Made by a program: the position numbers and the translations under genes
The notes under the pieces: model-generated
Told to the model about the DNA's origin: nothing
Databases searched by the model: none
Seen by the model: only the letters and a program-made list of their open reading frames with translations
Shown: positions 36,507 to 44,794 of the stretch, piece after piece
Numbering within the stretch: the first letter of the stretch is position 1
How the letters are laid out: each line of letters begins with the position of its first letter
Assembly: GCF_046054165.1 (NCBI RefSeq)
Contig: NZ_JBFNXK010000005.1
Location: 211,000-274,999 of the forward strand
Direction: 5' to 3'
Length of the DNA stretch: 64,000 bases
DNA from: Celerinatantimonas sp046054165
Lineage (GTDB): Bacteria > Pseudomonadota > Gammaproteobacteria > Enterobacterales > Celerinatantimonadaceae

Positions 36507-37520
36507 TTACACAACTTGAATATCGATCGCTTCAGCTCTAGCAGTCGATGAAAAATACAGTCGTGTTACGAGTTGTTCAGCCAAATCCTGATAAAGCGCA
36601 GCACAATCATTCGCCAGATCCTGTAAATTATCGCCAACTTCATTGCACTGGTTTACTTGTGGATCAAACGGTAATTGTCCTAATAATGGCAGCTGTGTTG
36701 CAGAACTCAACAAACTTGCGCCATGCTCACCAAAAAGGTGATGTGATTTACCGCAGTCCGGGCACGTATAATAACTCATATTCTCGATAATTCCGAGTAC
36801 CGGAACATCAACCTGTTCAAACATAGAGATACCTTTACGCGCATCCCGAACGGCTAACGATTGTGGTGTTGTTACCACAACAGACGCCGTCACTGGCATC
36901 TGTTGGGCTAAGGTCAACTGAATATCACCAGTGCCCGGAGGCATATCGATAAACAAGTAGTCCAAATCCGGCCAATTTGTTTCCTGCAATAATTGCATTA
37001 ATGCTTTACTGGCCATCGGTCCCCGCCAAATGGCGGCCTGCTCAGGCGGTTGCAAAAAACCGATACTATTGGCATAAACACCATGAGCTTTTAGCGGCTC
37101 CATTGTTTTACCATCTAAAGAACTCGGTTGAGCCCCTTCAAGGCCGAGTAACAACGGAATAGATGGACCATAAATATCGGCATCGAGGATCCCGACCTTA
37201 ACCCCCATTGTGGCTAATGCCGTAGCGATATTGACCGTAACAGACGATTTACCAACGCCCCCTTTAGCCGATGTAATAGCAATAATATTTTTAACCCCAG
37301 GAATAGGATTACCGGATTTCCCAGTCACTGAACGCGCACTCACTTGCGGTTGATATTCCAACTCAGGCAACCACTGAGAAAGTTGCGAAGCAACATTCAA
37401 ACAGGCAAAAGGCGGCTGAAATTGCCAAGATAACCCTGTGGAAGATTTTTTCAGCCATCCGGAATCACCGATATTAACCGCCCAATATTTAGGCGTCATT
37501 TCAAATATCTTATTTTCCAT
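36507..37520 (-). CDS. apbC: Iron-sulfur cluster carrier ATPase ApbC (Mrp)
   Basis: A 337-residue Mrp/NBP35 P-loop ATPase that carries Fe-S clusters. Deviant Walker A ITSAKGGVGKSSVTVN, then GILDADIYGPSIPLLLG, DMPPGTGDIQLTL and the cluster-binding CxxC in YTCPDCGKSHHLFG. The N-terminal domain is shorter than that of the 369-residue E. coli protein. The ATG at 37520 is preferred to 37568, because an extended -10 box TGGGTATAAT sits between them on the minus strand. It is divergent from metG, as in E. coli. Confidence 0.95.
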   Translation of the reverse strand: MENKIFEMTPKYWAVNIGDSGWLKKSSTGLSWQFQPPFACLNVASQLSQWLPELEYQPQVSARSVTGKSGNPIPGVKNIIAITSAKGGVGKSSVTVNIATALATMGVKVGILDADIYGPSIPLLLGLEGAQPSSLDGKTMEPLKAHGVYANSIGFLQPPEQAAIWRGPMASKALMQLLQETNWPDLDYLFIDMPPGTGDIQLTLAQQMPVTASVVVTTPQSLAVRDARKGISMFEQVDVPVLGIIENMSYYTCPDCGKSHHLFGEHGASLLSSATQLPLLGQLPFDPQVNQCNEVGDNLQDLANDCAALYQDLAEQLVTRLYFSSTARAEAIDIQVV

Positions 37521-37551
37521 TCTATTACTCAATTTCCATAGCTTGAATGTA

Positions 37552-37562
37552 TTATACCCATT
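37552..37562 (-). promoter_or_regulatory. Extended -10 promoter of apbC
   Basis: TGGGTATAAT on the minus strand, about 35 nt before the apbC start, has both the TGn extension and a perfect TATAAT. A -35 box is not obvious, as usual for extended -10 promoters. Confidence 0.5.
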
Positions 37563-37667
37563 CATCACAATCAGGCGATGCCATCGCTAGGAAAAATTGC
37601 GCTGATCGGGTAGGATGACAAACATTAAATCATAGAATCACCTAATTTATTAAGCATTAGAATCAGT

Positions 37668-39701
37668 ATGACAACAACACAACGAAAAATTCTGGTGACT
37701 AGCGCCCTGCCTTATGCCAATGGGGCGATTCATTTAGGTCACTTACTTGAGCATATCCAAACTGACATCTGGGTTCGTTTTCAGCGCCTGCGAGGCAACG
37801 AATGCTACCACATCTGTGCCGATGACGCGCACGGAACCCCGATTATGCTAAAAGCACAACAACTAGGGTTGAAGCCCGAAGCCATGATCGAACAAGTCCG
37901 GGCCCAGCATATGGCGGATTTTTCCGGTTTCCAGATTGGTTTTGATAACTACTATTCGACTCACAGTGATGAAAACCGCGAGTATTCTCAACACATTTAT
38001 CGCATGTTACGCGATAATGGATATATTCAATCTCGCACGATTTCACAACTTTATGATCCTGAAAAAGAGATGTTTTTACCGGATCGATTTGTCAAAGGGA
38101 CCTGCCCTAATTGCGGTTCTGACGACCAGTATGGCGATAACTGCGACAGCTGCGGCGCAACATACAGCCCCATAGAGCTCAAAAATCCACGCTCCGTTGT
38201 ATCCGGTGCCACGCCAGTTATGCGTGATTCAGAACACTATTTTTTCGATTTACCAGCCTTTGAGCAGATGCTAAAAGCATGGATTGATTCTGGAGCGCTT
38301 CAATCCGGGGTGGCCAATAAATTACATGAATGGTTTGAACAGGGCCTGCAGCAATGGGACATCAGCCGAGATGCACCTTACTTTGGTTTTGAAATCCCCG
38401 ACGCACCCGGTAAATATTTTTATGTATGGCTGGATGCACCTATTGGTTATATGGGATCGTTTAAAAACTACTGCGACAGTCACAATGTCGATTTTGATGC
38501 ATTCTGGAATAAAGATTCAACCGCTGAAGTGTATCACTTCATTGGCAAAGATATTGTTTACTTCCACGGATTATTCTGGCCAGCGATGTTAGATGGTGCC
38601 GGTTATCGGAAACCCACCAATTTATTCGTACACGGTTATGTCACCGTAAATGGCGAAAAAATGTCCAAATCAAAAGGGACATTTATTCAAGCCAGTACCT
38701 ATCTTAAACATCTCAATCCAAGTTATCTGCGTTACTATTACGCGGCTAAACTTAATAATCGCATCGATGACCTTGATCTGAATCTGGAAGATTTCGCACA
38801 GCGTGTAAACTCTGATTTGATTGGTAAAGTCATTAATATTGCCAGCCGTACCGCAGGTTTCATCCATAAACGTTTTGATGGCAAATTATCCTCGGACGTC
38901 ATTGCTCCTGAATTACTCGCAAGTTTTGTAGAAAATCAGCATTCAATCGCTGAGCTTTTTGAACAACGTGAGTTCGGTAAAGCGATCCGCGAAATTATGG
39001 CGCTGGCCGATAAAGCGAATCAGTTCATTGCAGAGCAAGCTCCATGGCAGCTTGTCAAAGAAGAAGCGACTCTTGAGCAGGCGCATCAGGTTTGTTCACT
39101 TTCTTTGGAACTATTCCGGATCTTAGTGACTTACTTAAAACCAGTACTCCCTGATTTAGCTGCACAAACAGAAGAACTATTACAAACCGAATTGACTTGG
39201 GATAACCTCTCCAATGCCATTTTTGGCCAATCCATCTCAAAATTCAAACCGCTCCTACAGCGTGTAGAAATGGAGCATATCCAAGCCATGATCGAAAGTT
39301 CAAAAGAAGATCTGGCTAAAATGCAGGCCCCTGCTCCTGCACAAAAAACACCTTTAGATGAAGACCCAATTGCAGAAACCATCGATTATGATGATTTTGC
39401 TAAAGTTGATCTCCGAGTAGCTCGTATTATTAAAGCGGAACATGTTCCCGAAGCGAATAAGCTCCTTAAATTGCAGCTTGATTTAGGCGGAGAAACACGC
39501 CAGGTTTTCGCAGGCATTAAATCAGCGTATAAACCCGAAGATTTGGAAGGTCGATTAACCGTGATGGTGGCTAACTTAGCACCAAGGAAAATGCGATTTG
39601 GCCTTTCAGAAGGGATGATTGCTGCCGCTGGCCCTGGAGGAAAAGACATTTGGTTGTTATCTCCGGATGAAGGTGCCGAACCGGGAATGCGGATTAAATA
39701 A
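37668..39701 (+). CDS. metG: Methionyl-tRNA synthetase
   Basis: A 677-residue MetRS (E. coli, 677). The class I HIGH motif appears as HLGH in PYANGAIHLGHLLEH, the KMSKS loop as GEKMSKSKGTF near residue 330, and the zinc knuckle as four Cys in CPNCGSDDQYGDNCDSCG. The C-terminal EMAP/OB tRNA-binding domain (residues ~575-677, VDLRVARIIKAEHVPEANKLLKLQLDLG) makes the dimer. It charges the initiator tRNAs encoded at 53.7 kb. Confidence 0.98.
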   Translation: MTTTQRKILVTSALPYANGAIHLGHLLEHIQTDIWVRFQRLRGNECYHICADDAHGTPIMLKAQQLGLKPEAMIEQVRAQHMADFSGFQIGFDNYYSTHSDENREYSQHIYRMLRDNGYIQSRTISQLYDPEKEMFLPDRFVKGTCPNCGSDDQYGDNCDSCGATYSPIELKNPRSVVSGATPVMRDSEHYFFDLPAFEQMLKAWIDSGALQSGVANKLHEWFEQGLQQWDISRDAPYFGFEIPDAPGKYFYVWLDAPIGYMGSFKNYCDSHNVDFDAFWNKDSTAEVYHFIGKDIVYFHGLFWPAMLDGAGYRKPTNLFVHGYVTVNGEKMSKSKGTFIQASTYLKHLNPSYLRYYYAAKLNNRIDDLDLNLEDFAQRVNSDLIGKVINIASRTAGFIHKRFDGKLSSDVIAPELLASFVENQHSIAELFEQREFGKAIREIMALADKANQFIAEQAPWQLVKEEATLEQAHQVCSLSLELFRILVTYLKPVLPDLAAQTEELLQTELTWDNLSNAIFGQSISKFKPLLQRVEMEHIQAMIESSKEDLAKMQAPAPAQKTPLDEDPIAETIDYDDFAKVDLRVARIIKAEHVPEANKLLKLQLDLGGETRQVFAGIKSAYKPEDLEGRLTVMVANLAPRKMRFGLSEGMIAAAGPGGKDIWLLSPDEGAEPGMRIK

Positions 39702-39741
39702 CGTCGCGCATGATGGCATTCATGCCCTAAACGGTATTCTG

Positions 39742-39777
39742 AAAATGCCAGTCATTATAAAAATGACTGGCATTTTT
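39742..39777 (+). terminator. Terminator of metG
   Basis: A 15-bp stem AAAATGCCAGTCATT with its complement, loop of about five bases, then a T-run. It starts 41 nt after the stop and may also serve the convergent flavin-enzyme gene. Confidence 0.88.
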
Positions 39778-39805
39778 ATATTCCTGAGGTCATCTCGATA
39801 GATGC

Positions 39806-40759
39806 TCAGAGAAGAGCTGGAAGTACATATTCCCCCATTTCAGCAATCACTTCCGCAGCGGGTCTGCGTGAAGGCTTAAGATTCAGCGCAATATGTCGCA
39901 CGCCAAGCTCTCTATGGCGCATTAAACGCTCAACTAGCGCATTGCGTCCAATTCTAACGACATTATAAAAACGCTGATAAGGCGCATTTGGATTGGCATC
40001 CAAATCAAAAAATGTAGCATAACCGTATTGAGGCACAGGACCATCTCCTGCCGCTTCTTTTAAATGGCCCAAAATATCTTGAATCGCCCGTTCGTCATCA
40101 ACAGACCATATCCAAGCATCCACATTTTTAGCCAACCATTCGATAGGTTGACGAGAACGTCCAACAGCCATGATCGGTAATCGCCCATGCACCGGCTTAG
40201 GATGCAAATCAAGATTGCCGCTTAAATGACCATAGTATTGTGTTTTTATCTGAGGAAATTGTTCACGGTGCAGTTGGTTAATCACAGCAACCGACTCTCG
40301 ATACAATTCGGCACGTTTATCAAAATCAATCCCAAAAGCGGGATATTCCACCGCTCTATCGCCTGTGGAAAGGCCCAGAACAAAACGTCCGCCAGTGAGC
40401 CAATCTACCGATGCGGATTGCTTAGCAACTGAAATAGGATCACGTAACGGGAGTACAATCCCAGCAGTCCCCAAAGTAATTTCATGGGTCACTGCAGATA
40501 AATAGCCCGCATACACAAATGGGTCAAGGATCTGAGCTGCATCCCCAAAATTGGGATCATAAAAAGGAACATCCCGGACCCAAATACTGGCAAAACCGGC
40601 CTGTTCAGCCAACTGTGCTATGTGCAAATGTTCTTTCAACGAGGGAAACGGGGAACTTGGATAAGCCTCTAAGGGCGTTAATAACCCAATTGAGAGCTGG
40701 TTATCAGAAAAAACACGTTGAAAGCTTGTGGGTAATAATGGTCGTTTACTTTTATCCAT
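39806..40759 (-). CDS. LLM-class (luciferase-like) flavin-dependent oxidoreductase
   Basis: A 317-residue bacterial-luciferase-like TIM-barrel protein. The family pattern is clear: HIAQLAEQAGFASIWVRDVPFYDPNFGDA, LGTAGIVLPLRDPISVAKQSASVDWLTGGRFVLGLSTGDRAVEYPAFGID, and LPIMAVGRSRQPIEWLAKNVDAWI. Such enzymes use FMN or F420 to oxidise small organics; the substrate here is unknown. It is 52 bp downstream of the NTF2-like gene on the same strand, and both are divergent from a LysR gene, so the three form a likely regulon. Confidence 0.9.
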   Translation of the reverse strand: MDKSKRPLLPTSFQRVFSDNQLSIGLLTPLEAYPSSPFPSLKEHLHIAQLAEQAGFASIWVRDVPFYDPNFGDAAQILDPFVYAGYLSAVTHEITLGTAGIVLPLRDPISVAKQSASVDWLTGGRFVLGLSTGDRAVEYPAFGIDFDKRAELYRESVAVINQLHREQFPQIKTQYYGHLSGNLDLHPKPVHGRLPIMAVGRSRQPIEWLAKNVDAWIWSVDDERAIQDILGHLKEAAGDGPVPQYGYATFFDLDANPNAPYQRFYNVVRIGRNALVERLMRHRELGVRHIALNLKPSRRPAAEVIAEMGEYVLPALL

Positions 40760-40811
40760 AGTATTCCTGCGACGATCAATTTACATTTTTACACTCTCTA
40801 TTTTTAAATAA

Positions 40812-41261
40812 TTAGAGAGACTGTTCAGGCCATACCACATCTAATTCACTATGTGAGATTCGCCATTCGCCGTTTACACGAATATACTGATCGACATAGT
40901 GGCCTAAAAGTAAGAATGGATGCTGGGATTGATCTCGATCCGTCACAAAATCTAACAAATAACAGCTACCTGATGCTTTATTTTCATCAATTAAAGTAAT
41001 TTCATGATTCGTAACCGCATGTACAAATGGAAAGTGAGCACGTTTTTTGGTATCAAATGTACGATAAGCATTCTTTAGGCTTTCTTTTATCTCCGCCAGC
41101 CCCTTCATAGACCCGACGGTAACTTTCACTTCTGCATCCTCTGTAAAAACCTCCCCCATTCTTTCAGCTTGATCACTATCCAGTAACCGACTGTAAAGCA
41201 GCCTGAGCGCCCGGATCTCTTCGCGATCGATAAGAGCATTAATACGTTTGTTGTCAACCAT
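40812..41261 (-). CDS. NTF2-like (SnoaL-type) protein
   Basis: A 149-residue alpha+beta cone-fold protein of the SnoaL/NTF2-like superfamily. INALIDREEIRALRLLYSRLLDSDQAERMGEVFTEDAEVKV and the C-terminal GHYVDQYIRVNGEWRISHSELDVVW are typical; these folds include small hydrolases, isomerases and dehydratases. The start at 41261 has GGAG seven bases upstream, so the frame upstream of it (to 41300) is not used. It precedes the LLM enzyme gene and is divergent from LysR. Confidence 0.85.
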   Translation of the reverse strand: MVDNKRINALIDREEIRALRLLYSRLLDSDQAERMGEVFTEDAEVKVTVGSMKGLAEIKESLKNAYRTFDTKKRAHFPFVHAVTNHEITLIDENKASGSCYLLDFVTDRDQSQHPFLLLGHYVDQYIRVNGEWRISHSELDVVWPEQSL

Positions 41262-41379
41262 GTTATATCTCCAATATGGGTTCTGGATCGGTTTATTCAT
41301 ATCACGGAGATATTGTATTAGGCTTATATAAAATGATAATGTAGTTTAAATTCCATTTATTGCATCCTAACATTCCATA

Positions 41380-42303
41380 ATGAAAGTTAATGAAACTCAA
41401 TTTTCTGGTGTGATTGAATATGTCGAAACGCTAAAAGCGGGATCATTTACGGCTGCGGGAGAACGTCTGGGATTAACAGGCTCTGCGGTCGGAAAAAGCA
41501 TTACCCGATTAGAAAAAAAGCTGGGCACCAAGTTATTGCACCGAACCACCCGCAGTTTGACCCCCACCCCAGAAGGGCAACGTTATTTTGAAGGCTGGAT
41601 AGCCATCTTAGATGAAATAGACAGTTTAGAACAAGGGGTGGTCGCTGGCAGTATTCAGGTTTCGGGAAGTTTGAATGTCCACTTGCCCGCTGCTTTTGGC
41701 CGAAGACATGTCATGCCATTGCTTTTAGATTTAACGAGAAAATATCCAAATTTAGATCTGACGGTAGCCTTCAGTGAAAGACGTATTAACCTGATTGATG
41801 AAGGGGTTGATCTCGTTGTTCGTATCGGAACTCTCGAAGATGATGCCGATTTAATCGCACGTCGTTTAGGACAACAGCGACTGGTCGTATGTGCGAGTCC
41901 AGATTATCTTAAAAAGAAAGGGACCCCCAAATTAGTCACTGAACTCACCGAGCATGATTGCATTGTCGGAGAACAGCGCAGTAGTCAACCCGCATGGCTG
42001 TTCCGCCGCTCCAATGGGGAAAGCTTTTCACAAATAGTTCATGGACGATATCGTTTTAGTGATGGTGACGCGATGCTATCAGCCGTCCTTGACGGCATGG
42101 GTATTTCGCAGTTACCCACTTGGCTTATCAATGAACACTTGGCAACAGGGGCACTCGTCACAGTACTAAATGAATATGCAGGTGCAGAGATGCCAATCTA
42201 TGCCGTCTGGCCTCGTTCTCGTTACTTAAAACCAAGGCAGCGAGTTGTCATTAATGCACTTGTAGAAAATGCTGAAATTTCAACATCCGTTTATCAACTG
42301 TAA
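41380..42303 (+). CDS. LysR-family transcriptional regulator
   Basis: A 307-residue LysR regulator. The winged helix at residues ~8-65 contains TLKAGSFTAAGERLGLTGSAVGKSITRLEKKLGTKLLHRTTRSLTPT; the ligand domain follows with RRHVMPLLLDLTRKYPNLDLTVAFSERRINLIDEGVDLVVRIG. It resembles the CrgA/DsdC-like group often placed beside redox enzymes. It is divergent from the NTF2-like and LLM genes with 118 bp between the starts, so it most likely controls them. Confidence 0.94.
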   Translation: MKVNETQFSGVIEYVETLKAGSFTAAGERLGLTGSAVGKSITRLEKKLGTKLLHRTTRSLTPTPEGQRYFEGWIAILDEIDSLEQGVVAGSIQVSGSLNVHLPAAFGRRHVMPLLLDLTRKYPNLDLTVAFSERRINLIDEGVDLVVRIGTLEDDADLIARRLGQQRLVVCASPDYLKKKGTPKLVTELTEHDCIVGEQRSSQPAWLFRRSNGESFSQIVHGRYRFSDGDAMLSAVLDGMGISQLPTWLINEHLATGALVTVLNEYAGAEMPIYAVWPRSRYLKPRQRVVINALVENAEISTSVYQL

Positions 42304-42648
42304 TAAAAATAATAGGGTCAATTATCAATATTAGGCCCTCTTCTATATTGAAACGGAGACTCCCGGGGGGGGATCTTTCGTGATTGAGTTTTGTTCAGAT
42401 TCAACACATTTTGGGCGCCATGCCGTCTATGAATGAAATAAATAGGAGGAACTACATGACCCCAAAGGCCACATTTGAGGCTTTTTAATATATTAAATTT
42501 ACTTAAAAATAACTCTCTTCCAAACTACATCAAACAGATATTAATCATAGAGCGATAAAGCCATCTGTACTCTTTGGGAATATCAGATCATCTATCGATA
42601 GGATAGTGATATCATAAATCTGTTTATAATCATTGTTATGGGGTTCAC
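42304..42648. other. 345-bp gap before gloA
   Basis: A weak hairpin (AGGGTC and GGCCCT, about 42313-42340) may end the LysR mRNA. The perfect 10-bp palindrome CTATCGATAG (42592-42601) lies 48 bp before gloA and may be an operator. No coding frame stands out. Confidence 0.35.
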
Positions 42649-43053
42649 ATGAGAATTTTACACACCATGCTCCGTGTCGGAGATCTACAGCGATCCATTC
42701 AATTCTATACAGATGTCATGGGCATGACCTTATTACGGCAGAGTGAAAATACTGAATATAAATATACGCTTGCATTTGTTGGCTATGCAGAAGAAACCGA
42801 ACAAGCGGTACTAGAATTGACCTATAATTGGGGTACAGATCATTATGCTCTGGGTGACGCATACGGCCATATTGCTATTGAAGTTGATGATATTCATGCC
42901 ACTTGTGAAAATATCCGTCAACAGGGGGGACAAATCACCCGCGAACCCGGCCCCGTTAAAGGGGGAACAACCGTGATTGCTTTTGTTCGTGATCCCGATA
43001 ATTATTCAATCGAGTTAATTGAAAAAAAAGGGGCTGGTAAAGGTCTGGGATAA
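42649..43053 (+). CDS. gloA: Lactoylglutathione lyase (glyoxalase I)
   Basis: A 134-residue glyoxalase I, which converts the methylglyoxal-glutathione adduct to lactoylglutathione. All four metal ligands are in place: H5 (MRILHTM), Glu in ELTYNWG, His in AYGHIAIEV and Glu in YSIELIEKK, matching H5, E56, H74 and E122 of the nickel-type E. coli enzyme. GloC, encoded at 54 kb, can hydrolyse the product. Confidence 0.98.
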   Translation: MRILHTMLRVGDLQRSIQFYTDVMGMTLLRQSENTEYKYTLAFVGYAEETEQAVLELTYNWGTDHYALGDAYGHIAIEVDDIHATCENIRQQGGQITREPGPVKGGTTVIAFVRDPDNYSIELIEKKGAGKGLG

Positions 43054-43065
43054 TCAATTCTAGAG

Positions 43066-43104
43066 AAGATAACGGGAAATCTTCGTCCTACCCGTTATCT
43101 TTTC
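43066..43104. terminator. Terminator between gloA and motY
   Basis: Arms AAGATAACGGG (43066-43076) and CCCGTTATCTT (43091-43101) followed by TTCC. The motY stop codon lies within the loop, so the hairpin serves mainly gloA and overlaps the last codons of the convergent gene. Confidence 0.8.
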
Positions 43105-43963
43105 CCAGAGAAATCACGACACGTCGGTTCCTTTCTCGACCTAGCAGCGTTTCATTAGAAGCAATAAAATTTTTCTCACCAAACCCCGTAACCTGAACTT
43201 TATCAGCCTGAACCCCTTGTGAAACAAAGAATTTTTTAACGGATTCCGCTCGTTTCTCAGATAATTTCTGGTTGGTATAACGCCCCCCATAACTATCGGT
43301 ATAGCCATCAATTACAATCATATTGATATCTTTATCATATTTCACATAATTACTGACCCGCGCTAATTTTTGTTTGGATTCCTTAGTTAATTGATCACTG
43401 TTTTGCTGATAATTCAATACAGTAAATGCAATGTCATTAAATGAATATGGCAGCAATTGCCCAACACACTGAATAAACTGATTATAATTATTATGAAAAT
43501 TAATCGAGGACAGGCCAACCGCAGTGGCTCCCCCCGCGGAATACCAGTCATTGAAATAAAATGTCGGGAAATTCCCATTATCGAGTTCAGAAAGCATCTG
43601 CCATGCAGGCTGATCACGCACATTCCCATCAAATTGTTGATAGAAATTCAGCTGCGCCACATTCTTCGCTGAACGTCCAGGCCGCCAGGGGGGTGGAACG
43701 CTACGCAGCAATACCTTATGCGTAACAGCAGGCAAACGGCGCATATCCAGAGAAAAATCCAAATTAATGTGGCTACTTGCCGTACTCGTAAAATGCGCGA
43801 CACCGAATGCAGGAATAACATGATCCAACTGACAATTTAAAGGTGTTGATTCAGAAACAACCCACGTTGAATCGTCCATCGGAGCCTGATACAAGCGCAG
43901 CCCACTACTGGCATTCACTAATGTCGACAAACAAGCACTACAAATAAATAATCGTCGCTTCAT
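43088..43963 (-). CDS. motY: Sodium-type flagellar motor protein MotY
   Basis: A 291-residue exported protein. Basic MKRRL and a hydrophobic stretch form a signal peptide; an N-terminal domain of ~130 residues (DDSTWVVSESTPLNCQLDHVIPAFGVA) is specific to MotY. The C-terminal OmpA-like peptidoglycan-binding domain has IDGYTDSYGGRYTNQKLSEKRAESVKKFF and VTGFGEKNF. Length and layout match Vibrio MotY (293), a T-ring component of the polar, Na+-driven flagellum. The divergent rnt neighbour is the same as in Vibrio, which supports this over a general OmpA protein. Confidence 0.9.
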   Translation of the reverse strand: MKRRLFICSACLSTLVNASSGLRLYQAPMDDSTWVVSESTPLNCQLDHVIPAFGVAHFTSTASSHINLDFSLDMRRLPAVTHKVLLRSVPPPWRPGRSAKNVAQLNFYQQFDGNVRDQPAWQMLSELDNGNFPTFYFNDWYSAGGATAVGLSSINFHNNYNQFIQCVGQLLPYSFNDIAFTVLNYQQNSDQLTKESKQKLARVSNYVKYDKDINMIVIDGYTDSYGGRYTNQKLSEKRAESVKKFFVSQGVQADKVQVTGFGEKNFIASNETLLGRERNRRVVISLGKDNG

Positions 43964-44080
43964 AAGGCCTCACCTAATCCTATATGGCTTTATCGACCAA
44001 ATTAGAAAAAGCTTTAAACAAATTCCACTCTGTGCCCTCATTTGTAATAATAGTGAGACGTACCTTTAATCTCATGACTC

Positions 44081-44737
44081 ATGACTGACCAACCTGATTC
44101 TTTTTTAACCGGCCGTTTCCGCGGCTATTACCCTGTCGTTATCGACGTTGAAACCGCAGGCTTTAATGCCAAAACAGATGCATTACTCGAAATTGCAGCC
44201 TGCCTCATTGATATAGATGCCAATAAGCAACTCAAAGTAGCCTCAACCTACCACTTTCATGTAAACCCATTTGAAGGCGCAAATCTTGAGCAAAGTGCTT
44301 TAGACTTTACCGGAATTGACCCATATAACCCATTGCGAGAAGCGGTTGATGAAGATTATGCTTTAAAAGAAATCTTTAAAGGCGTCCGTAAACAGCTAAA
44401 ATTACATAACTGCAAACGTGCCGTTATGGTCGCACATAATGCAGCCTTCGACATGGGATTTTTAAATGCCGCCGTAGAACGCAGCCATATAAAACGCAAT
44501 CCATTCCATCCATTTGTCAGCTTTGATACCACCTCCTTAAGTGCCTTAGCACTAGGACAAACGGTATTAGCCAAAGCTTGCCAAACAGCAAACATCGAAT
44601 TTGATCACAATGAAGCACACAGTGCACTTTATGATAGTAGCAAAACAGCAGAATTATTCTGTTATATCGTCAATCGTTGGCAAGCTTTAGGTGGCTGGCC
44701 TTTAAGCGACCAAAAACATCTGGTTTCAACCGACTAA
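44081..44737 (+). CDS. rnt: Ribonuclease T
   Basis: A 218-residue DEDDh 3'-5' exoribonuclease that trims tRNA and other small RNA 3' ends (E. coli, 215). Motifs are VVIDVETAGFNAKTDALLEIAA, VAHNAAFDMGFLNAAVER, and HSALYDSSKTAELF with the catalytic His. FHPFVSFDTTSLSALALGQTVLAKAC is a diagnostic stretch of RNase T. An overlapping in-phase ATG nine bases earlier (in ATGACTCATGACTGACC) is out of frame and rejected. Confidence 0.98.
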   Translation: MTDQPDSFLTGRFRGYYPVVIDVETAGFNAKTDALLEIAACLIDIDANKQLKVASTYHFHVNPFEGANLEQSALDFTGIDPYNPLREAVDEDYALKEIFKGVRKQLKLHNCKRAVMVAHNAAFDMGFLNAAVERSHIKRNPFHPFVSFDTTSLSALALGQTVLAKACQTANIEFDHNEAHSALYDSSKTAELFCYIVNRWQALGGWPLSDQKHLVSTD

Positions 44738-44794
44738 AACATTGATAATAGCGCTTCTCTCAATTCTATCGGCTAGCTTCTGAGGTTTATTTTT

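Noticed and set aside
42359..42375. G-run with CCCGGG near 42361 as a functional motif
   Set aside because: A homopolymer run (seven or more G) may be a sequencing or length artefact and shows no structure.
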